Source of the DNA: Halosegnis marinus
GTDB taxonomy: Archaea > Halobacteriota > Halobacteria > Halobacteriales > Haloarculaceae
Direction of reading: 5' to 3'
NCBI RefSeq assembly: GCF_029338355.1
Contig: NZ_CP119802.1
Span: 744,001 to 808,000 of the forward strand
Length of the DNA: 64,000 nt
Below are positions 54,033 to 62,982 of the stretch, piece after piece. Each line of letters starts with the position of its first letter. The stretch's first letter is position 1. The notes beneath the pieces were generated by a model. The model did no database searches and was not told the origin of the DNA. It saw only the letters and a list, made by a program, of their open reading frames with translations. A program made the translations under genes and the position numbers.

Positions 54033-55388
54033 TCAGCGCCGGAGCCGTTCGTCAACGGCCCCCGCGAGGGTGTCGCCGACGCGCTCGCGCAGCGTCCCGA
54101 GCAGGCCGTTCGGGACGAACAGGACGAACAGCACGAACAGCAGGCCGAGGTAGAGGCTGGCGTGGCCGTTGATGAACGTCGAGATGGCCTCCTGCACCGT
54201 GAGGCCGTTGAATATCTCGGTCGCGAGCGCCCCCTCCGAGAGGTGCTCGCGGAGGTACGGGAGCAGGCCGCCGCCCGCGCCCTCCTTCGAGAGGAACTCC
54301 CGTATCGTCTCGTCGAACAGCCGGCCGAACAGCGGCCCGGCGAGCGTGCCGAAGCCGCCGATGATGGAGGCCAGAAGCGCGTCGCCCGAGACGAGGAAGA
54401 AGAGGCTGTTGTCCGGGGCGACGGAGCGCCGCCAGCCGGCGAACAGCGCGCCGGCGACGCCCGCGAAGAAGCCGCTGGCCGCGAACGCCGCCAGCTTGTA
54501 CCGGAAGGTGTCGTAGCCGACGGCGCGGGCGCGCTCCTCGTTCTCGCGGACGGCGATCATCACCCGGCCGAACGGCGAGTGGATGATGCGCTGCATCGCG
54601 AGGTAACAGCCGAGCGCGACAAGCCCGATCATGTAGTAGGACACCTCCGTCGTGGAGAAGTTCAGGACGCCGAACAGCCCCTCGACGGTGTCGCCCGATA
54701 GCTGGCCGACGGCGAGGTTGAGCGCGTCCACGAAGGGAACCCCGATGTCGAACGACGGCGGGGTGACCCCCGACGGACCGATGACGGCCGCGCCGTCGCG
54801 GGGCGCGGACGAGACGAAGTCCCAGTCGCGGACGAACACGTAGATGACCTGCGAGAAGCCGAGCGTTATCATCGCGAAGTAGACGCCCGACAGCCGGAAC
54901 GAGACGGCCCCGATGGCGAGCGCCAGTCCCAGCGCGAGCAGGCCGGCCAGCACGACAAGCAGCATGAACGGCGTGTCGTACGGGACGGACAGTTTCCCGT
55001 TCGCCGCGAGGACGACGAGGTAGGCGCCCGCGCCGTAGAACGTCGCGTGGCCGAAGGAGAGGTAGCCCGTGTAGCCGGAGATGAAGTCGAAGCTCGCGGC
55101 GAACAGGCCGAAGTAGAAGACGGCTATCATCGTCTCGACGCGCGGCAGCAGCGTCACGGCCTCCGACGCGACGGGCGAGGTCGTCGCGAGGTGGTAGAAG
55201 CCGGGGTACGCGACGAAGAAGACGACGACGGCGACGTGGACCGCGTGCTGTCGCAGGTAGCGGAGGGGCCACGCCGTCGCGTGTTCGTGGACGCGCCGGG
55301 TCGCGGCGGCCGCGTCGAGGGACTCGCCGCCGTCCGGGACGGCTCCGGCCTCCTCCTCACCGGCGTCGGCGGGGTCGGGGGAGCTAAT
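54033..55388 (-). CDS. livM: Branched-chain amino-acid ABC permease LivM, apparent ATT start
   Basis: This permease of the HAAT importer has 451 residues if translation starts at ATT 55388-55386, which overlaps the TAG of livH (ATTAG). No ATG, GTG or TTG lies between that point and a GTG at 55157. Starting at the GTG would drop ~77 residues, including a charged N-terminus and the first hydrophobic helix (HVAVVVFFVAYPGFYHL), which continue in frame without stops. Family marks are SFDFISGYTGYLSFGHATFYG, GSYFAMI-like GVYFAMITLGFSQ, GGFGTLAGPLFG and VGYDTFRYKLAAFAASGFFAG. A sequencing or mutational change of ATG/TGA to ATT/TAG would also explain it. Confidence 0.85.
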   Translation of the reverse strand: MSSPDPADAGEEEAGAVPDGGESLDAAAATRRVHEHATAWPLRYLRQHAVHVAVVVFFVAYPGFYHLATTSPVASEAVTLLPRVETMIAVFYFGLFAASFDFISGYTGYLSFGHATFYGAGAYLVVLAANGKLSVPYDTPFMLLVVLAGLLALGLALAIGAVSFRLSGVYFAMITLGFSQVIYVFVRDWDFVSSAPRDGAAVIGPSGVTPPSFDIGVPFVDALNLAVGQLSGDTVEGLFGVLNFSTTEVSYYMIGLVALGCYLAMQRIIHSPFGRVMIAVRENEERARAVGYDTFRYKLAAFAASGFFAGVAGALFAGWRRSVAPDNSLFFLVSGDALLASIIGGFGTLAGPLFGRLFDETIREFLSKEGAGGGLLPYLREHLSEGALATEIFNGLTVQEAISTFINGHASLYLGLLFVLFVLFVPNGLLGTLRERVGDTLAGAVDERLRR

Positions 55389-56394
55389 GGCCCCCCACCT
55401 CCGCGACGCCGAAGAGGCCCTGCGGCTTCACCACGAGCACGAGCACGAGGATGAGGAAGACGGTCATCTCGGGCAGCGCCGAGAACTCGATGGCGTTGAC
55501 GAACCACCACGTCGTCACGGCGTCCACGAGGCCGACGAGCAGGGCCGCGTACACGGTTCCGCGGAACGTCCCCAGCCCGCCGATGATGACGACGACGAAC
55601 GCCGGGAGCAGCGTCTCCGAGGCCAGCGGCACCGACGCGCCCCACGTGGGGTCCCACGCGAGCAGTAGCCCCGCGACGCCGGCGATACCGGCCCCGAGCG
55701 CGAAGACGGTGGTGAACACCCGGCGGACGTCGATGCCGAGCGCCTCCGCCATCTCGCTGTCCTCGCTGCCGGCGCGGACGACCAGCCCGTAGCGGGTGCG
55801 CGTGAGGAACGCCCACACCGCGCCGACGACGAGCGCGCCGACGGCCACCTGGAACAGGTCGAGGCCGTTCGCCCCGACGCCGGCCACCGTGTACGACTCG
55901 GAGAGGACCCCCGGCCGGGTGCCGAGCGCCGCCTGCCACTCGGTGATGGGCTGGAGGCCGTAGAAGCTCACCGCGATGCGCGCCACCTCGTCCAACACGA
56001 GCGTCACGCCGAAGGTGAGCAGTATCTGGTAGATGGGCGGGCGGTCGTACAGCGGGCGGATGAGGCCCACTTCGAGGGCCCCGCCAAGCGCCGCGAGCAG
56101 GCCGAACACGACCACTGCCGCGACGAAGAAGTACGCCAGCCGCGCGAACGGGCCGGTGGCCTGACTCACCGCGACCACGAGCACCAGCCCGCCGAGGTAC
56201 GCGCCGAACATCGTCAGCGAGCCGTGCGCGAAGTTGAGCACGCCCATCAGCCCGAAGATGAGGGTGAGGCCGCCGGCTATCATCGCGTACACCGCGGCCT
56301 TCGAGAGGCCGTCGACGAACACCTCCGCGAGCGTCGAGGGGCGGAGGAACTGCCCGAGCGCGTCGAGCGTCGAGACGAGGACGACCTCGCTCAT
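55384..56394 (-). CDS. livH: Branched-chain amino-acid ABC permease LivH
   Basis: This 336-residue permease partner of LivM has eight to nine helices. It contains GLSKAAVYAMIAGGLTLIFGLMGVLNFAHGSLTMFGAYLG (LivH hallmark, spread over two helices), RPLYDRPPIYQILLTFGVTLVLDEVARIAVSFYG and VIIGGLGTFRGTVYAALLVGL, the EAA-like loop for the ATPase. The start ATG overlaps the LivF stop by 4 bases (ATGA), indicating one operon. Confidence 0.95.
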   Translation of the reverse strand: MSEVVLVSTLDALGQFLRPSTLAEVFVDGLSKAAVYAMIAGGLTLIFGLMGVLNFAHGSLTMFGAYLGGLVLVVAVSQATGPFARLAYFFVAAVVVFGLLAALGGALEVGLIRPLYDRPPIYQILLTFGVTLVLDEVARIAVSFYGLQPITEWQAALGTRPGVLSESYTVAGVGANGLDLFQVAVGALVVGAVWAFLTRTRYGLVVRAGSEDSEMAEALGIDVRRVFTTVFALGAGIAGVAGLLLAWDPTWGASVPLASETLLPAFVVVIIGGLGTFRGTVYAALLVGLVDAVTTWWFVNAIEFSALPEMTVFLILVLVLVVKPQGLFGVAEVGGH

Positions 56395-57095
56395 GCCGAG
56401 AGGTACCTCCGTATCTCCTCGTCGTCGGTCACGCCCGTCGTCGCCTCGCCGTCCGTGACGACCCGCCCGTTGTCGAGCAGGTAGAAGCGGTCGGCGAGGT
56501 CCATCGCGAGCGGGAGGTTCTGTTCCACGAGCAGCAGCGTCGTCTCCGACGCCACGCGCTGGAGCGCCCGCGCCACGTCGGCGACGATCTGTGGTGCGAG
56601 TCCTTCCGAGGGCTCGTCCACGAGCAGGAGGTCGTTGTCGCCGACCAGCCCGCGCGCGATAGCGAGCATCTGCTGTTGGCCGCCCGACAGCGACCCGGCC
56701 TTCACGTTCGGCCGCTCCGCCAGCGCCGGGAACGTGTCGAACGCGAGGTCGAGCGCCGCCTCGGCGTCGTTCCCCGACGGCGCGGCGATGCGGACGTTCT
56801 CCGCGACCGTCAGTTGTGAGAAGACGCGCCGCTCCTCGGGTATCCAGCCGATGCCGCGCCGCGCCACCGCGTTGGTCGCCTCGCCGACGAGTTCCTCGCC
56901 GCGGAAGCGCACCGACCCCTCGCGGGGCGCGGTGAGCTGGAGTATCGTTCGGAGGGTCGTCGTCTTGCCGACGCCGTTGCGCCCGATGAGCGCGACGACC
57001 TCCCCCTCGTCGACGGAGAGCGAGACGCCCTCCAGGATGTGGCTCTCGCCGTAGTAGGTGTGGGCGTCCGCGACCTCCAGCAGGGCGTCGCTCAC
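56391..57095 (-). CDS. livF: Branched-chain amino-acid ABC ATPase LivF
   Basis: This 234-residue ATPase has Walker A GRNGVGKTTTLR, the signature LSGGQQQMLAIARGL and Walker B LLLVDEPSEGLAP. It has the short form without a C-terminal extension, as is typical of LivF. It overlaps livH and livG by 4 bases each. It drives import together with LivG. Confidence 0.96.
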   Translation of the reverse strand: MSDALLEVADAHTYYGESHILEGVSLSVDEGEVVALIGRNGVGKTTTLRTILQLTAPREGSVRFRGEELVGEATNAVARRGIGWIPEERRVFSQLTVAENVRIAAPSGNDAEAALDLAFDTFPALAERPNVKAGSLSGGQQQMLAIARGLVGDNDLLLVDEPSEGLAPQIVADVARALQRVASETTLLLVEQNLPLAMDLADRFYLLDNGRVVTDGEATTGVTDDEEIRRYLSA

Positions 57096-57880
57096 GCCGA
57101 CCCCTCCGCCGGGGTCTCTTCCCCGTCGTCGGCGAGGTCGCCCGGCTCGTAGCCGCCGAGGTACGCCTCCTGGACCGCCGGGTCGCCGCGGACCTCGTCG
57201 GGGGTGCCGTCGGCGATGACCGCCCCCCGATTGAGGACGACGATGCGGTCGGAGACGTTCATCACGATGTCCATGTTGTGCTCGACCAGCAGCACCGCGT
57301 GGTCCGTCGCCACGTCCTCGATGAGCGCGATGATGTCGTCGACGCTCTCCGAGGAGACGCCGGCGTTCGGCTCATCGAGGAGGAGCACCTCCGGGTCGCC
57401 CGCGAGCGCAACCGCCACCTCCAGCTGGCGCTTCTCGCCGTGGCTGAGGCTGTCGGCCGGGAGTTCCGCCTTCGACGCGAGGCCGACCCGCTCCAGCACG
57501 TCGTACGCCTCGTCGTAGTACTCGTCGAACGTGCCGACGTTTCGCCACGCCTTGAACGAGTCCGCGCCGTGGGCCTGTGCGGCGACGCGGACGTTCTCGA
57601 GGACGCTGCTCGTCGGGAAGACGTTCGTCACCTGGTACGAGCGGTGGAGGCCGCGCCGCGCCGTCGCGTGCGGGGCCAGTCCCGTCACGTCCTCGCCGTC
57701 GAGGGTGACGGTGCCGGCCGTCGGCTCCAGCGTCCCGGTCAGCAGGTCGAAGAACGTCGTCTTCCCGGCCCCGTTGGGGCCGATGAGCGAGCAGAGTTCG
57801 CCCTCGGCGAGCGCGAAGTCGACCGAGTCGACGGCCGTGAGGCCGCCGAACCGCTTCGTGAGGCCCGCCGTCTCGAGCAT
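57092..57880 (-). CDS. livG: Branched-chain amino-acid ABC ATPase LivG
   Basis: This 262-residue ATPase has Walker A GPNGAGKTTFFD, signature LSHGEKRQLEVAVAL (SHGE instead of SGGQ, normal for LivG) and Walker B VLLLDEPNAGVS. The C-terminal BCA domain (PAVQEAYLGG) is typical of LivG. I chose the ATG giving MLETAGLTKRFGGLTAV; the much longer frame upstream is antisense-like shadow over the binding-protein gene. The ATG overlaps the binding-protein stop by one base. Confidence 0.95.
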   Translation of the reverse strand: MLETAGLTKRFGGLTAVDSVDFALAEGELCSLIGPNGAGKTTFFDLLTGTLEPTAGTVTLDGEDVTGLAPHATARRGLHRSYQVTNVFPTSSVLENVRVAAQAHGADSFKAWRNVGTFDEYYDEAYDVLERVGLASKAELPADSLSHGEKRQLEVAVALAGDPEVLLLDEPNAGVSSESVDDIIALIEDVATDHAVLLVEHNMDIVMNVSDRIVVLNRGAVIADGTPDEVRGDPAVQEAYLGGYEPGDLADDGEETPAEGSA

Positions 57881-59277
57881 CAGAGGTCGCAGCCCATCTC
57901 GTCGCTGTCGCCCGGGATGGTGGTGTTCGACATGTCGACGGTGGCGACCGGCTCGCTCGGCTTGATGGCCGCGCCCCAGTTCTCCTCGTCGTTGGGGACC
58001 ACGTCGGCGATGGTCATCGCCGAGCGCGCCTGGTTGTTGTAGGTCTGGAACTCGTAGCCGTCGGCCCCCTTCGGGGTGTCGGCGACGACCATCCCGCGCA
58101 GTTCGCTCTGGATGTCCGCGCCCTCGGTGGAGCCGCCGGCCTCGACCGCCTGGACGATGGCCGACGACGCCGTGAACGTCCCGGAGCTGAACAGGTCGGG
58201 GACGACGCCGTACGCCGAGGTGTACGAGTCCACGAAGGCGTTGTTGATCTCGTTGTCGTACTGGTTCCAGTGGTAGCGGGTGGTGAACGGGCCGAAGTTC
58301 GCCTCCGCGAGCGCGTCGGCCGTCAGCGGCTCGCCCAGCACGCGCTGGAGCGTCTGCCCGACGATGTTCGTCGTGATCTGCGTCGCGAAGCCGCCGAAGA
58401 CGGTGAAGTCGTAGCCGCCGTTCAGGAACGTGGTGAACAGCTGCGGGAGCGTCGAGACGGTGAAGCCGGCGACGATACCCTCCGCGCCCGCGCTCTCGGC
58501 GTTGTCGAGCAGTCCCTCCCACTCGGAGTAGCCCTGCGGGACGAACCGCTGGCCGACGATCTCGACGCCGTTCGCCTCCAGCACGGAGCGGTAGTTGTTG
58601 ACGACCGCGCGGCCGAACGAGTAGTCGGCGCCGAACAGGTAGACGCGCGACACGTCGGAGTTCTCCGCGACGTACTGGCCGCCCGAGCGGGCGTCCATCG
58701 CCGTGTTCTCCGAGGCGCGGAACACGTTCGGCGCGCAGGTCTCGGCGTTCGACGTGACGTCGGCCGACGCGGCCGGGCCGATCATCGTCGGGACGCCCGA
58801 CTGCTTCGACACCGTCGTGATGACGCGGTTGGCCGACGCCGAGGACGTACAGCCGAACAGCATGTCCACGTCCTCGCTGCTCACGAGGTCCGTCGCGAGC
58901 GTCTGGGCGGTGTCGGCGCTCAACTGCGTGTCGCGCACGATGAGTTCGTAGTCCACGTCGCCGACCGTCGCGGTGTACGTCCCCGTCTCCGCGGGCGGCG
59001 TGAACTCGTCGTCGGCCTTGTAGTTGAGGCCCTGATAGAAGCCCCACAGCGCCTGTTGGCCGTAGTAGCTGAGGTCGCCCGAGACCGGCTGGAGTACCCC
59101 GATGCTGACGGTTCCCGACGCGGAGGCGTTCACGGTCGCTCCGCCGCCCTCCGTCGCCGTGGCTGTTGCGGTTCCGTCGCCGTCGTTCGTCTCCCCGCTA
59201 CAACCGGCCAGTCCCGCGACCCCGGCCGCGCCGAGGCCCGCGAGCATCCGTCTGCGTGTGTAGTTCGTTCGCTCCAT
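57880..59277 (-). CDS. Branched-chain amino-acid ABC substrate-binding lipoprotein
   Basis: This 465-residue periplasm-like binding protein of the Leu/Ile/Val type (family 5 receptor) has an N-terminus MERTNYTRRRMLAGLGAAGVAGLAGC that joins a twin-Arg motif to a lipobox, so it is a Tat-exported lipoprotein. TVSIGVLQPVSGDLSYYGQQALWGFYQG is the typical first strand, followed by ASANRVITTVSKQSGVPTMIGPAAS and VYLFGADYSFGRAVVNNYR. It is the first gene of the operon livX-G-F-H-M. I chose the ATG at 59277; an upstream GTG at 59292 adds only five residues. Confidence 0.93.
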   Translation of the reverse strand: MERTNYTRRRMLAGLGAAGVAGLAGCSGETNDGDGTATATATEGGGATVNASASGTVSIGVLQPVSGDLSYYGQQALWGFYQGLNYKADDEFTPPAETGTYTATVGDVDYELIVRDTQLSADTAQTLATDLVSSEDVDMLFGCTSSASANRVITTVSKQSGVPTMIGPAASADVTSNAETCAPNVFRASENTAMDARSGGQYVAENSDVSRVYLFGADYSFGRAVVNNYRSVLEANGVEIVGQRFVPQGYSEWEGLLDNAESAGAEGIVAGFTVSTLPQLFTTFLNGGYDFTVFGGFATQITTNIVGQTLQRVLGEPLTADALAEANFGPFTTRYHWNQYDNEINNAFVDSYTSAYGVVPDLFSSGTFTASSAIVQAVEAGGSTEGADIQSELRGMVVADTPKGADGYEFQTYNNQARSAMTIADVVPNDEENWGAAIKPSEPVATVDMSNTTIPGDSDEMGCDL

Positions 59278-59319
59278 GGCACGTCGTGACAACGGGAATC
59301 CACCGGCAAGGTTTACGAG

Positions 59320-59333
59320 GTTAACATGTGAAC
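59320..59333. promoter_or_regulatory. Near-palindrome between the liv operon and hydrolase gene
   Basis: GTTAACATGTGAAC is a 14-base inverted repeat with one mismatched pair (6 of 7 pairs match). It lies in the 92-base gap between the divergent liv operon (start 59277) and hydrolase (start 59370) genes, close to an AT-rich GTTTACG. It could be a regulator's operator controlling either side. No regulator gene is adjacent. Confidence 0.4.
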
Positions 59334-59369
59334 GCGCGGCTACACCGCGGCGCGCGGGAAGGAGACGAC

Positions 59370-60296
59370 ATGGACACGGACCCCGACCCCGGCACGGTCG
59401 TCGCGGCCGACGGAACGACGCTCAGACTGTGGGAACTGCCACCGGCCGACCCCGAACGCGCCGACGAGGCCGTCCTGTTCGTGCACGGCTCCATCACCTC
59501 CTCGCGGGCGCTGTTCGACCCGCCCGTCGAGCGGGAGAGCGAACGCGACCGCTCGTACTCGTGGCTCCACGCGACCGCCGAGGCGGGCCGGGCCGCCTTC
59601 GCCCTCGACGTGCGCGGCTACGGCGACAGCGACCGCCCGCCCGAACTGGACGACCCGCCGGCGGCGAACGACCCGCCCGTACGCGCGCCCACGGCGGCCG
59701 GTGACGTTGCCGCGGCCGTCGAGCGCCTGCGCGGCGAGTTCGACGCCGTCCACCTCGTCGGCGTCTCGTGGGGGACGATGGTGTGCGGCCGCTACGTCGC
59801 GGAGCGGCCCGCGCCGGTCGCCTCCCTCACGCAGTGTGCGCCCGTCTATCTCCCGCCGTGGACGTTCGACGAGATCGCCGCCGCGCTGAACGTGGACGCC
59901 GACCTCGACGCCTACTACTACCAGCGCTACGACGCGGTCAGCGACCGGCAGGGCGGCGACGACGACCTGTTCGAGGCCATCTGGACGACGCAGGTGGAGT
60001 CGAAGCAGGGGGTGGACGCGGACACGTATCTCGCGCAGGCCGGCGCGCTGGCCGACTCGAAGGCCGCGAGCGAGGGCGAGCGCGTCTACGACGCCGGGGC
60101 CGTTGACGTCCCGACGCTCGTGGTGCGCGGGAGCGCCGACGCCATCTCCGTCCGCGAGGACGCGCTCGGCCTCTACGACGAACTCGACTGCGAGCGGGAG
60201 TACGCGGAGGTCGGCGGCGCGGACCACTACGCGATGCACGGCGACCGGCGCGCGGCGCTGTACGCCGCGACGAACGCCTTCTACGACCGGGTGTAG
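59370..60296 (+). CDS. Alpha/beta hydrolase
   Basis: This 308-residue protein has the alpha/beta hydrolase fold with the nucleophile Ser in GVSWGT (family GxSxG), the oxyanion strand AVLFVHGSITSS, DVRGYGDSDRP, the Asp in LVVRGSADAIS and the His in GADHYAMHG. The substrate is not known; haloarchaeal members are often annotated as esterases or as haloperoxidase-like. A GGAAGGAG purine run 8 bases before the ATG at 59370 decides this start over an upstream in-frame ATG at 59328. Confidence 0.87.
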   Translation: MDTDPDPGTVVAADGTTLRLWELPPADPERADEAVLFVHGSITSSRALFDPPVERESERDRSYSWLHATAEAGRAAFALDVRGYGDSDRPPELDDPPAANDPPVRAPTAAGDVAAAVERLRGEFDAVHLVGVSWGTMVCGRYVAERPAPVASLTQCAPVYLPPWTFDEIAAALNVDADLDAYYYQRYDAVSDRQGGDDDLFEAIWTTQVESKQGVDADTYLAQAGALADSKAASEGERVYDAGAVDVPTLVVRGSADAISVREDALGLYDELDCEREYAEVGGADHYAMHGDRRAALYAATNAFYDRV

Positions 60297-60322
60297 CCCG
60301 TCACGGCGCCGCGCGGGCGGGG

Positions 60323-60544
60323 TCAGCCCACGTACCGGCGGAGTGCGACCCAGCCGAGCGCCGCGGAGAAGACGAGCAGGAACGCCGCCACGAGGAACGC
60401 GGGGCCGCCGAGGAGGCCGGAGAGGCCGAGGACGTCCGCTCGGGCGGCGTGGCCGAGCGCGAGGAACGTCCCCAGAACGACGATGGCCCCACGGACGCGC
60501 AGGCCGACCTCGTGAACGACCTCCCGGAGCGTCGGCCCGCTCAT
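60323..60544 (-). CDS. Small membrane protein
   Basis: This 73-residue protein has two hydrophobic helices (AIVVLGTFLALGHAA and AFLVAAFLLVFSAALGWVAL) and a basic C-terminus (RRYVG). I recognise no family. It lies 49 bases after the regulator gene on the same strand, so it may be in its transcript. I chose the ATG giving MSGPTLREV; the upstream residues overlap the regulator's end. Confidence 0.6.
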   Translation of the reverse strand: MSGPTLREVVHEVGLRVRGAIVVLGTFLALGHAARADVLGLSGLLGGPAFLVAAFLLVFSAALGWVALRRYVG

Positions 60545-60593
60545 CGTGCCTTCGCCCTCCGTTCCGACCGTTTCACGCTGTCGAAGGTCGGGC

Positions 60594-61301
60594 TCACTCC
60601 TCGTCGATGTCGTCCAACGCATCGACGGCCCGCGAGAGCAGTTTCCCCTCGCCGCGCCGCAGCGTCTTCGAGACGGCGGGCTTCGACACGTCGAACCGGT
60701 CCGCGAGGTCCCCGAGCGTCGCGCCGCGGGGCGACTCGAAGTACCCCTCCCCGACCGCGGTTTCGAGGGTTCGCCGCTCCGTGTCCGAGAGGTCCTTACA
60801 CCCCTCCACGAGCGTCATCGCCGCGCCGACGTTCCGGACGAAGCCGTTCACGTCCGACAGCGAGAGGTCCGACCGCTCGACCACGTCGAAGTCGTTGTCG
60901 GTGTCGAGCGAGGCGAGGGTGCCGTCGGCGGCCGACTCCCGGTCGAACCCGATGTGCCACAGTTCGCTGCCGGACTCGATGTGGAACGGGCCGGTGACGT
61001 AGCCGTCGTTGCGCCGGACCGTAGCCATCGCGTCCGTCTCGTGGATGGTCGTGCGGACGTGGGCCACCGCGTCCTGCTTCGACAGCAGGCGCGCGTCGTG
61101 CATGTGTTCGTGGTCGGTCAGCGCCGAGAGGCCGTTCTCCAGCGCGCCCCGGTCGTCGCCCTCCACGAACATCCGGGTCGAGAGCGACCGCTCGTTCGAG
61201 TCGAACTCCCAGTGGACCGCCGAGAAGGCCACGTCGTGGTCGACGGTCGTGTCGATGAACGGGCAGTCGTACTGCTGCATGTCCAGCGTGAGGTCTATCA
61301 T
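60594..61301 (-). CDS. HTH-10 (Bat-like) transcriptional regulator
   Basis: This 235-residue haloarchaeal regulator has an N-terminal ~155-residue sensor-like domain (FSAVHWEFDSNERSLSTRMFVEGDDRG) with no recognisable PAS/GAF fold. A C-terminal HTH-10 domain (about residues 165-225) follows, with LSDTERRTLETAVGEGYFESPR, then RGATLGDLADRFDVSKPAVSKTLRRGE, the DNA-reading helices. HTH-10 proteins such as the bacterioopsin activator control genes in halophiles. The 5' region carries an AT-rich stretch (TTATCAATAG) about 20 bases before the ATG. The small membrane-protein gene directly downstream is a candidate target. Confidence 0.9.
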   Translation of the reverse strand: MIDLTLDMQQYDCPFIDTTVDHDVAFSAVHWEFDSNERSLSTRMFVEGDDRGALENGLSALTDHEHMHDARLLSKQDAVAHVRTTIHETDAMATVRRNDGYVTGPFHIESGSELWHIGFDRESAADGTLASLDTDNDFDVVERSDLSLSDVNGFVRNVGAAMTLVEGCKDLSDTERRTLETAVGEGYFESPRGATLGDLADRFDVSKPAVSKTLRRGEGKLLSRAVDALDDIDEE

Positions 61302-61434
61302 TGGCCCGAACCCGTGTTATCAATAGTCATATTCCGTCCCGCGTGAAAACCTTTTCTCTCGCCGTCAGGACGACGCGAAGCCGGCCGTACGAGCGCGAGC
61401 GGGCCGGTCGCCGGGGACCGTCCCCGCCGGGCAC

Positions 61435-62523
61435 TCACTCCTCGAACTCGGTGCGCGCCACCTCGAACTCCCGCTCCGTCTCGGCCTCGGTCCCGTCGGG
61501 CCGCGTCGCCCGGTAGACGCGGCGGTAGCGCGCCAGTTTCCGGTAGAGGAGGTAGCCGAACAGCCCGTCGTACACGACGACGAAGCCGAAGAACAGCAGG
61601 ATGACGGGGACGCCGGGGAACGCCAGCGCCACCACGCCGGGGACGACGCCGGCGAGGACGTTGTACGTGCCGTGGATGAACGCCGCGATGACGAGCCCCT
61701 TCACGACGATGGGGCCGGCGTCCTCGCGGTTGAACTTCGCCAGCCCGAGGTAGTAGCCCGCGAACGCCGAGTAGATGACGTGGCCGGGGCCGGCCAGCGC
61801 CCGGACGGTCGTTATCTGGCCGCCCTGCGCGACGAGCTGCTGGAGGCCGCCGAACTGCGCGAGCCACGCGACGCCCCCGCCGACGCCGAGCAGGGCCGCC
61901 GCCTCGCCGCCCGCGCCCGCCGCGTTCAGCTGTCGGGTGATGTACAGCGCGTTCTCGATGGTGGCGAAGCCGAGCCCCGCCGCCGCGCCGTACACCGCGC
62001 CGTCGACGACGGCGTCGAAGCGGTCGTCGCGGTAGGCGTACAGCCGGACGGCGAGCAGTTTCACGGCCTCCTCGACGGGGCCGACGACGACGTAGAAGAA
62101 GACGACCGTCCCCAGTATCGGGAGTATCTGCACGAACGACAGCAGGGTGTTCACGACGGCGGCGAAGCCCGCGAACAGCACCCCGAGGACGTACGTCCCG
62201 ACGAGCATCTCCAGCGGCTCGCCGCTCGTCACGTCCGCGGTGTAGATGTACGCCGCCAGCCCGAGCGCGGGCACCACGGAGAGCGCGACCAGCCCGATGG
62301 CGTAGGGGTCGCTCACGAGCGTCGCGCCCAGCCCCCCGAGCACCACCTGCACGAGCAGGACCACGACGGCCAGGAGGACGAGGACGATGCGGCCCGCGGC
62401 GATGCCGAACCGGTGGATGCGCGCCGCCAGCCGGTCGAGGGCGGTCCGCGGCTCCCACGTCGAGACGTCGTAGAGGTCGCGCGTCCCGTCGCTCGCCGTC
62501 TCGACGGGGTCCGTCTTGCTCAT
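61435..62523 (-). CDS. PrsW-type intramembrane metalloprotease
   Basis: This 362-residue polytopic protein has nine to ten helices and the PrsW core: EEAVK at 151-155 (first metal site), Glu 190 in FATIEN, His 248 in GPGHVIYS and His 284 in FIHGTYN. In Bacillus, PrsW cleaves anti-sigma factors within the membrane; archaeal relatives are probably site-1-like proteases of unknown substrate. The N-terminus (MSKTDPVETASDGTRDLYDV) and C-terminus are polar and cytoplasmic. I chose the ATG at 62523; the long frame beyond it overlaps the divergent gene. Confidence 0.88.
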   Translation of the reverse strand: MSKTDPVETASDGTRDLYDVSTWEPRTALDRLAARIHRFGIAAGRIVLVLLAVVVLLVQVVLGGLGATLVSDPYAIGLVALSVVPALGLAAYIYTADVTSGEPLEMLVGTYVLGVLFAGFAAVVNTLLSFVQILPILGTVVFFYVVVGPVEEAVKLLAVRLYAYRDDRFDAVVDGAVYGAAAGLGFATIENALYITRQLNAAGAGGEAAALLGVGGGVAWLAQFGGLQQLVAQGGQITTVRALAGPGHVIYSAFAGYYLGLAKFNREDAGPIVVKGLVIAAFIHGTYNVLAGVVPGVVALAFPGVPVILLFFGFVVVYDGLFGYLLYRKLARYRRVYRATRPDGTEAETEREFEVARTEFEE

Positions 62524-62610
62524 ACGCGGACGACGGCGGGGCGCGTCGTAAAACCTCGCGCGCTCACGCGACGGCGCGGCGCTTTTGGCCCGCGCCGCCG
62601 AACGCGGCGT

Positions 62611-62982
62611 ATGCACTTCGACCAGCGGGAACAGGCCGCGCTCCGCGAGGTCGGTCTCGACACGGACGACCTGCGGCGGGCCTCGGAGGGCGTGACGGCC
62701 CGCGTCGCGGACGCCGCGGACGACCTCGAAGCGTTCTTCGACGCCGGGGAGACGTTCTACTCCGACATGGACCTCGCGCACGCCGGGGACGGCCCGGCCG
62801 AACACGCGGTGGAACACCTCGACACCTACACGCACGCGGCGGACCTGCGCGGGTGGCTCCGCTTCGAGACGTGGGGCGTCGCGGTGACGGACGGGCGCGT
62901 GCTGGACGACGACCTCGTGGAACTCACGCTCGACGGGCGGCACGGACGGGTCCGCTTCGCCGCCGACCCGGAGGCGCTGTGA
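62611..62982 (+). CDS. Conserved haloarchaeal protein of unknown function
   Basis: This 123-residue acidic, soluble protein is mainly helical in the first two thirds (LREVGLDTDDLRRASEGVTAR; DAADDLEAFFDAGETFYSDMD) and ends in beta strands (WLRFETWGVAVTDGRVLDDDLVELTLD). I recall such proteins as a haloarchaeal DUF beside the FAU-1 gene but cannot name it with confidence. Its stop codon overlaps the GTG of FAU-1 by 4 bases, so the two are coupled. It is divergent from the PrsW gene. Confidence 0.75.
   Translation: MHFDQREQAALREVGLDTDDLRRASEGVTARVADAADDLEAFFDAGETFYSDMDLAHAGDGPAEHAVEHLDTYTHAADLRGWLRFETWGVAVTDGRVLDDDLVELTLDGRHGRVRFAADPEAL

Noticed and set aside
54033-55157. LivM starting at GTG 55157 (374 residues)
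   Set aside because: It would lose a first membrane helix that continues in frame upstream without stops and fits the family. The ATT overlapping the livH stop gives the complete protein.
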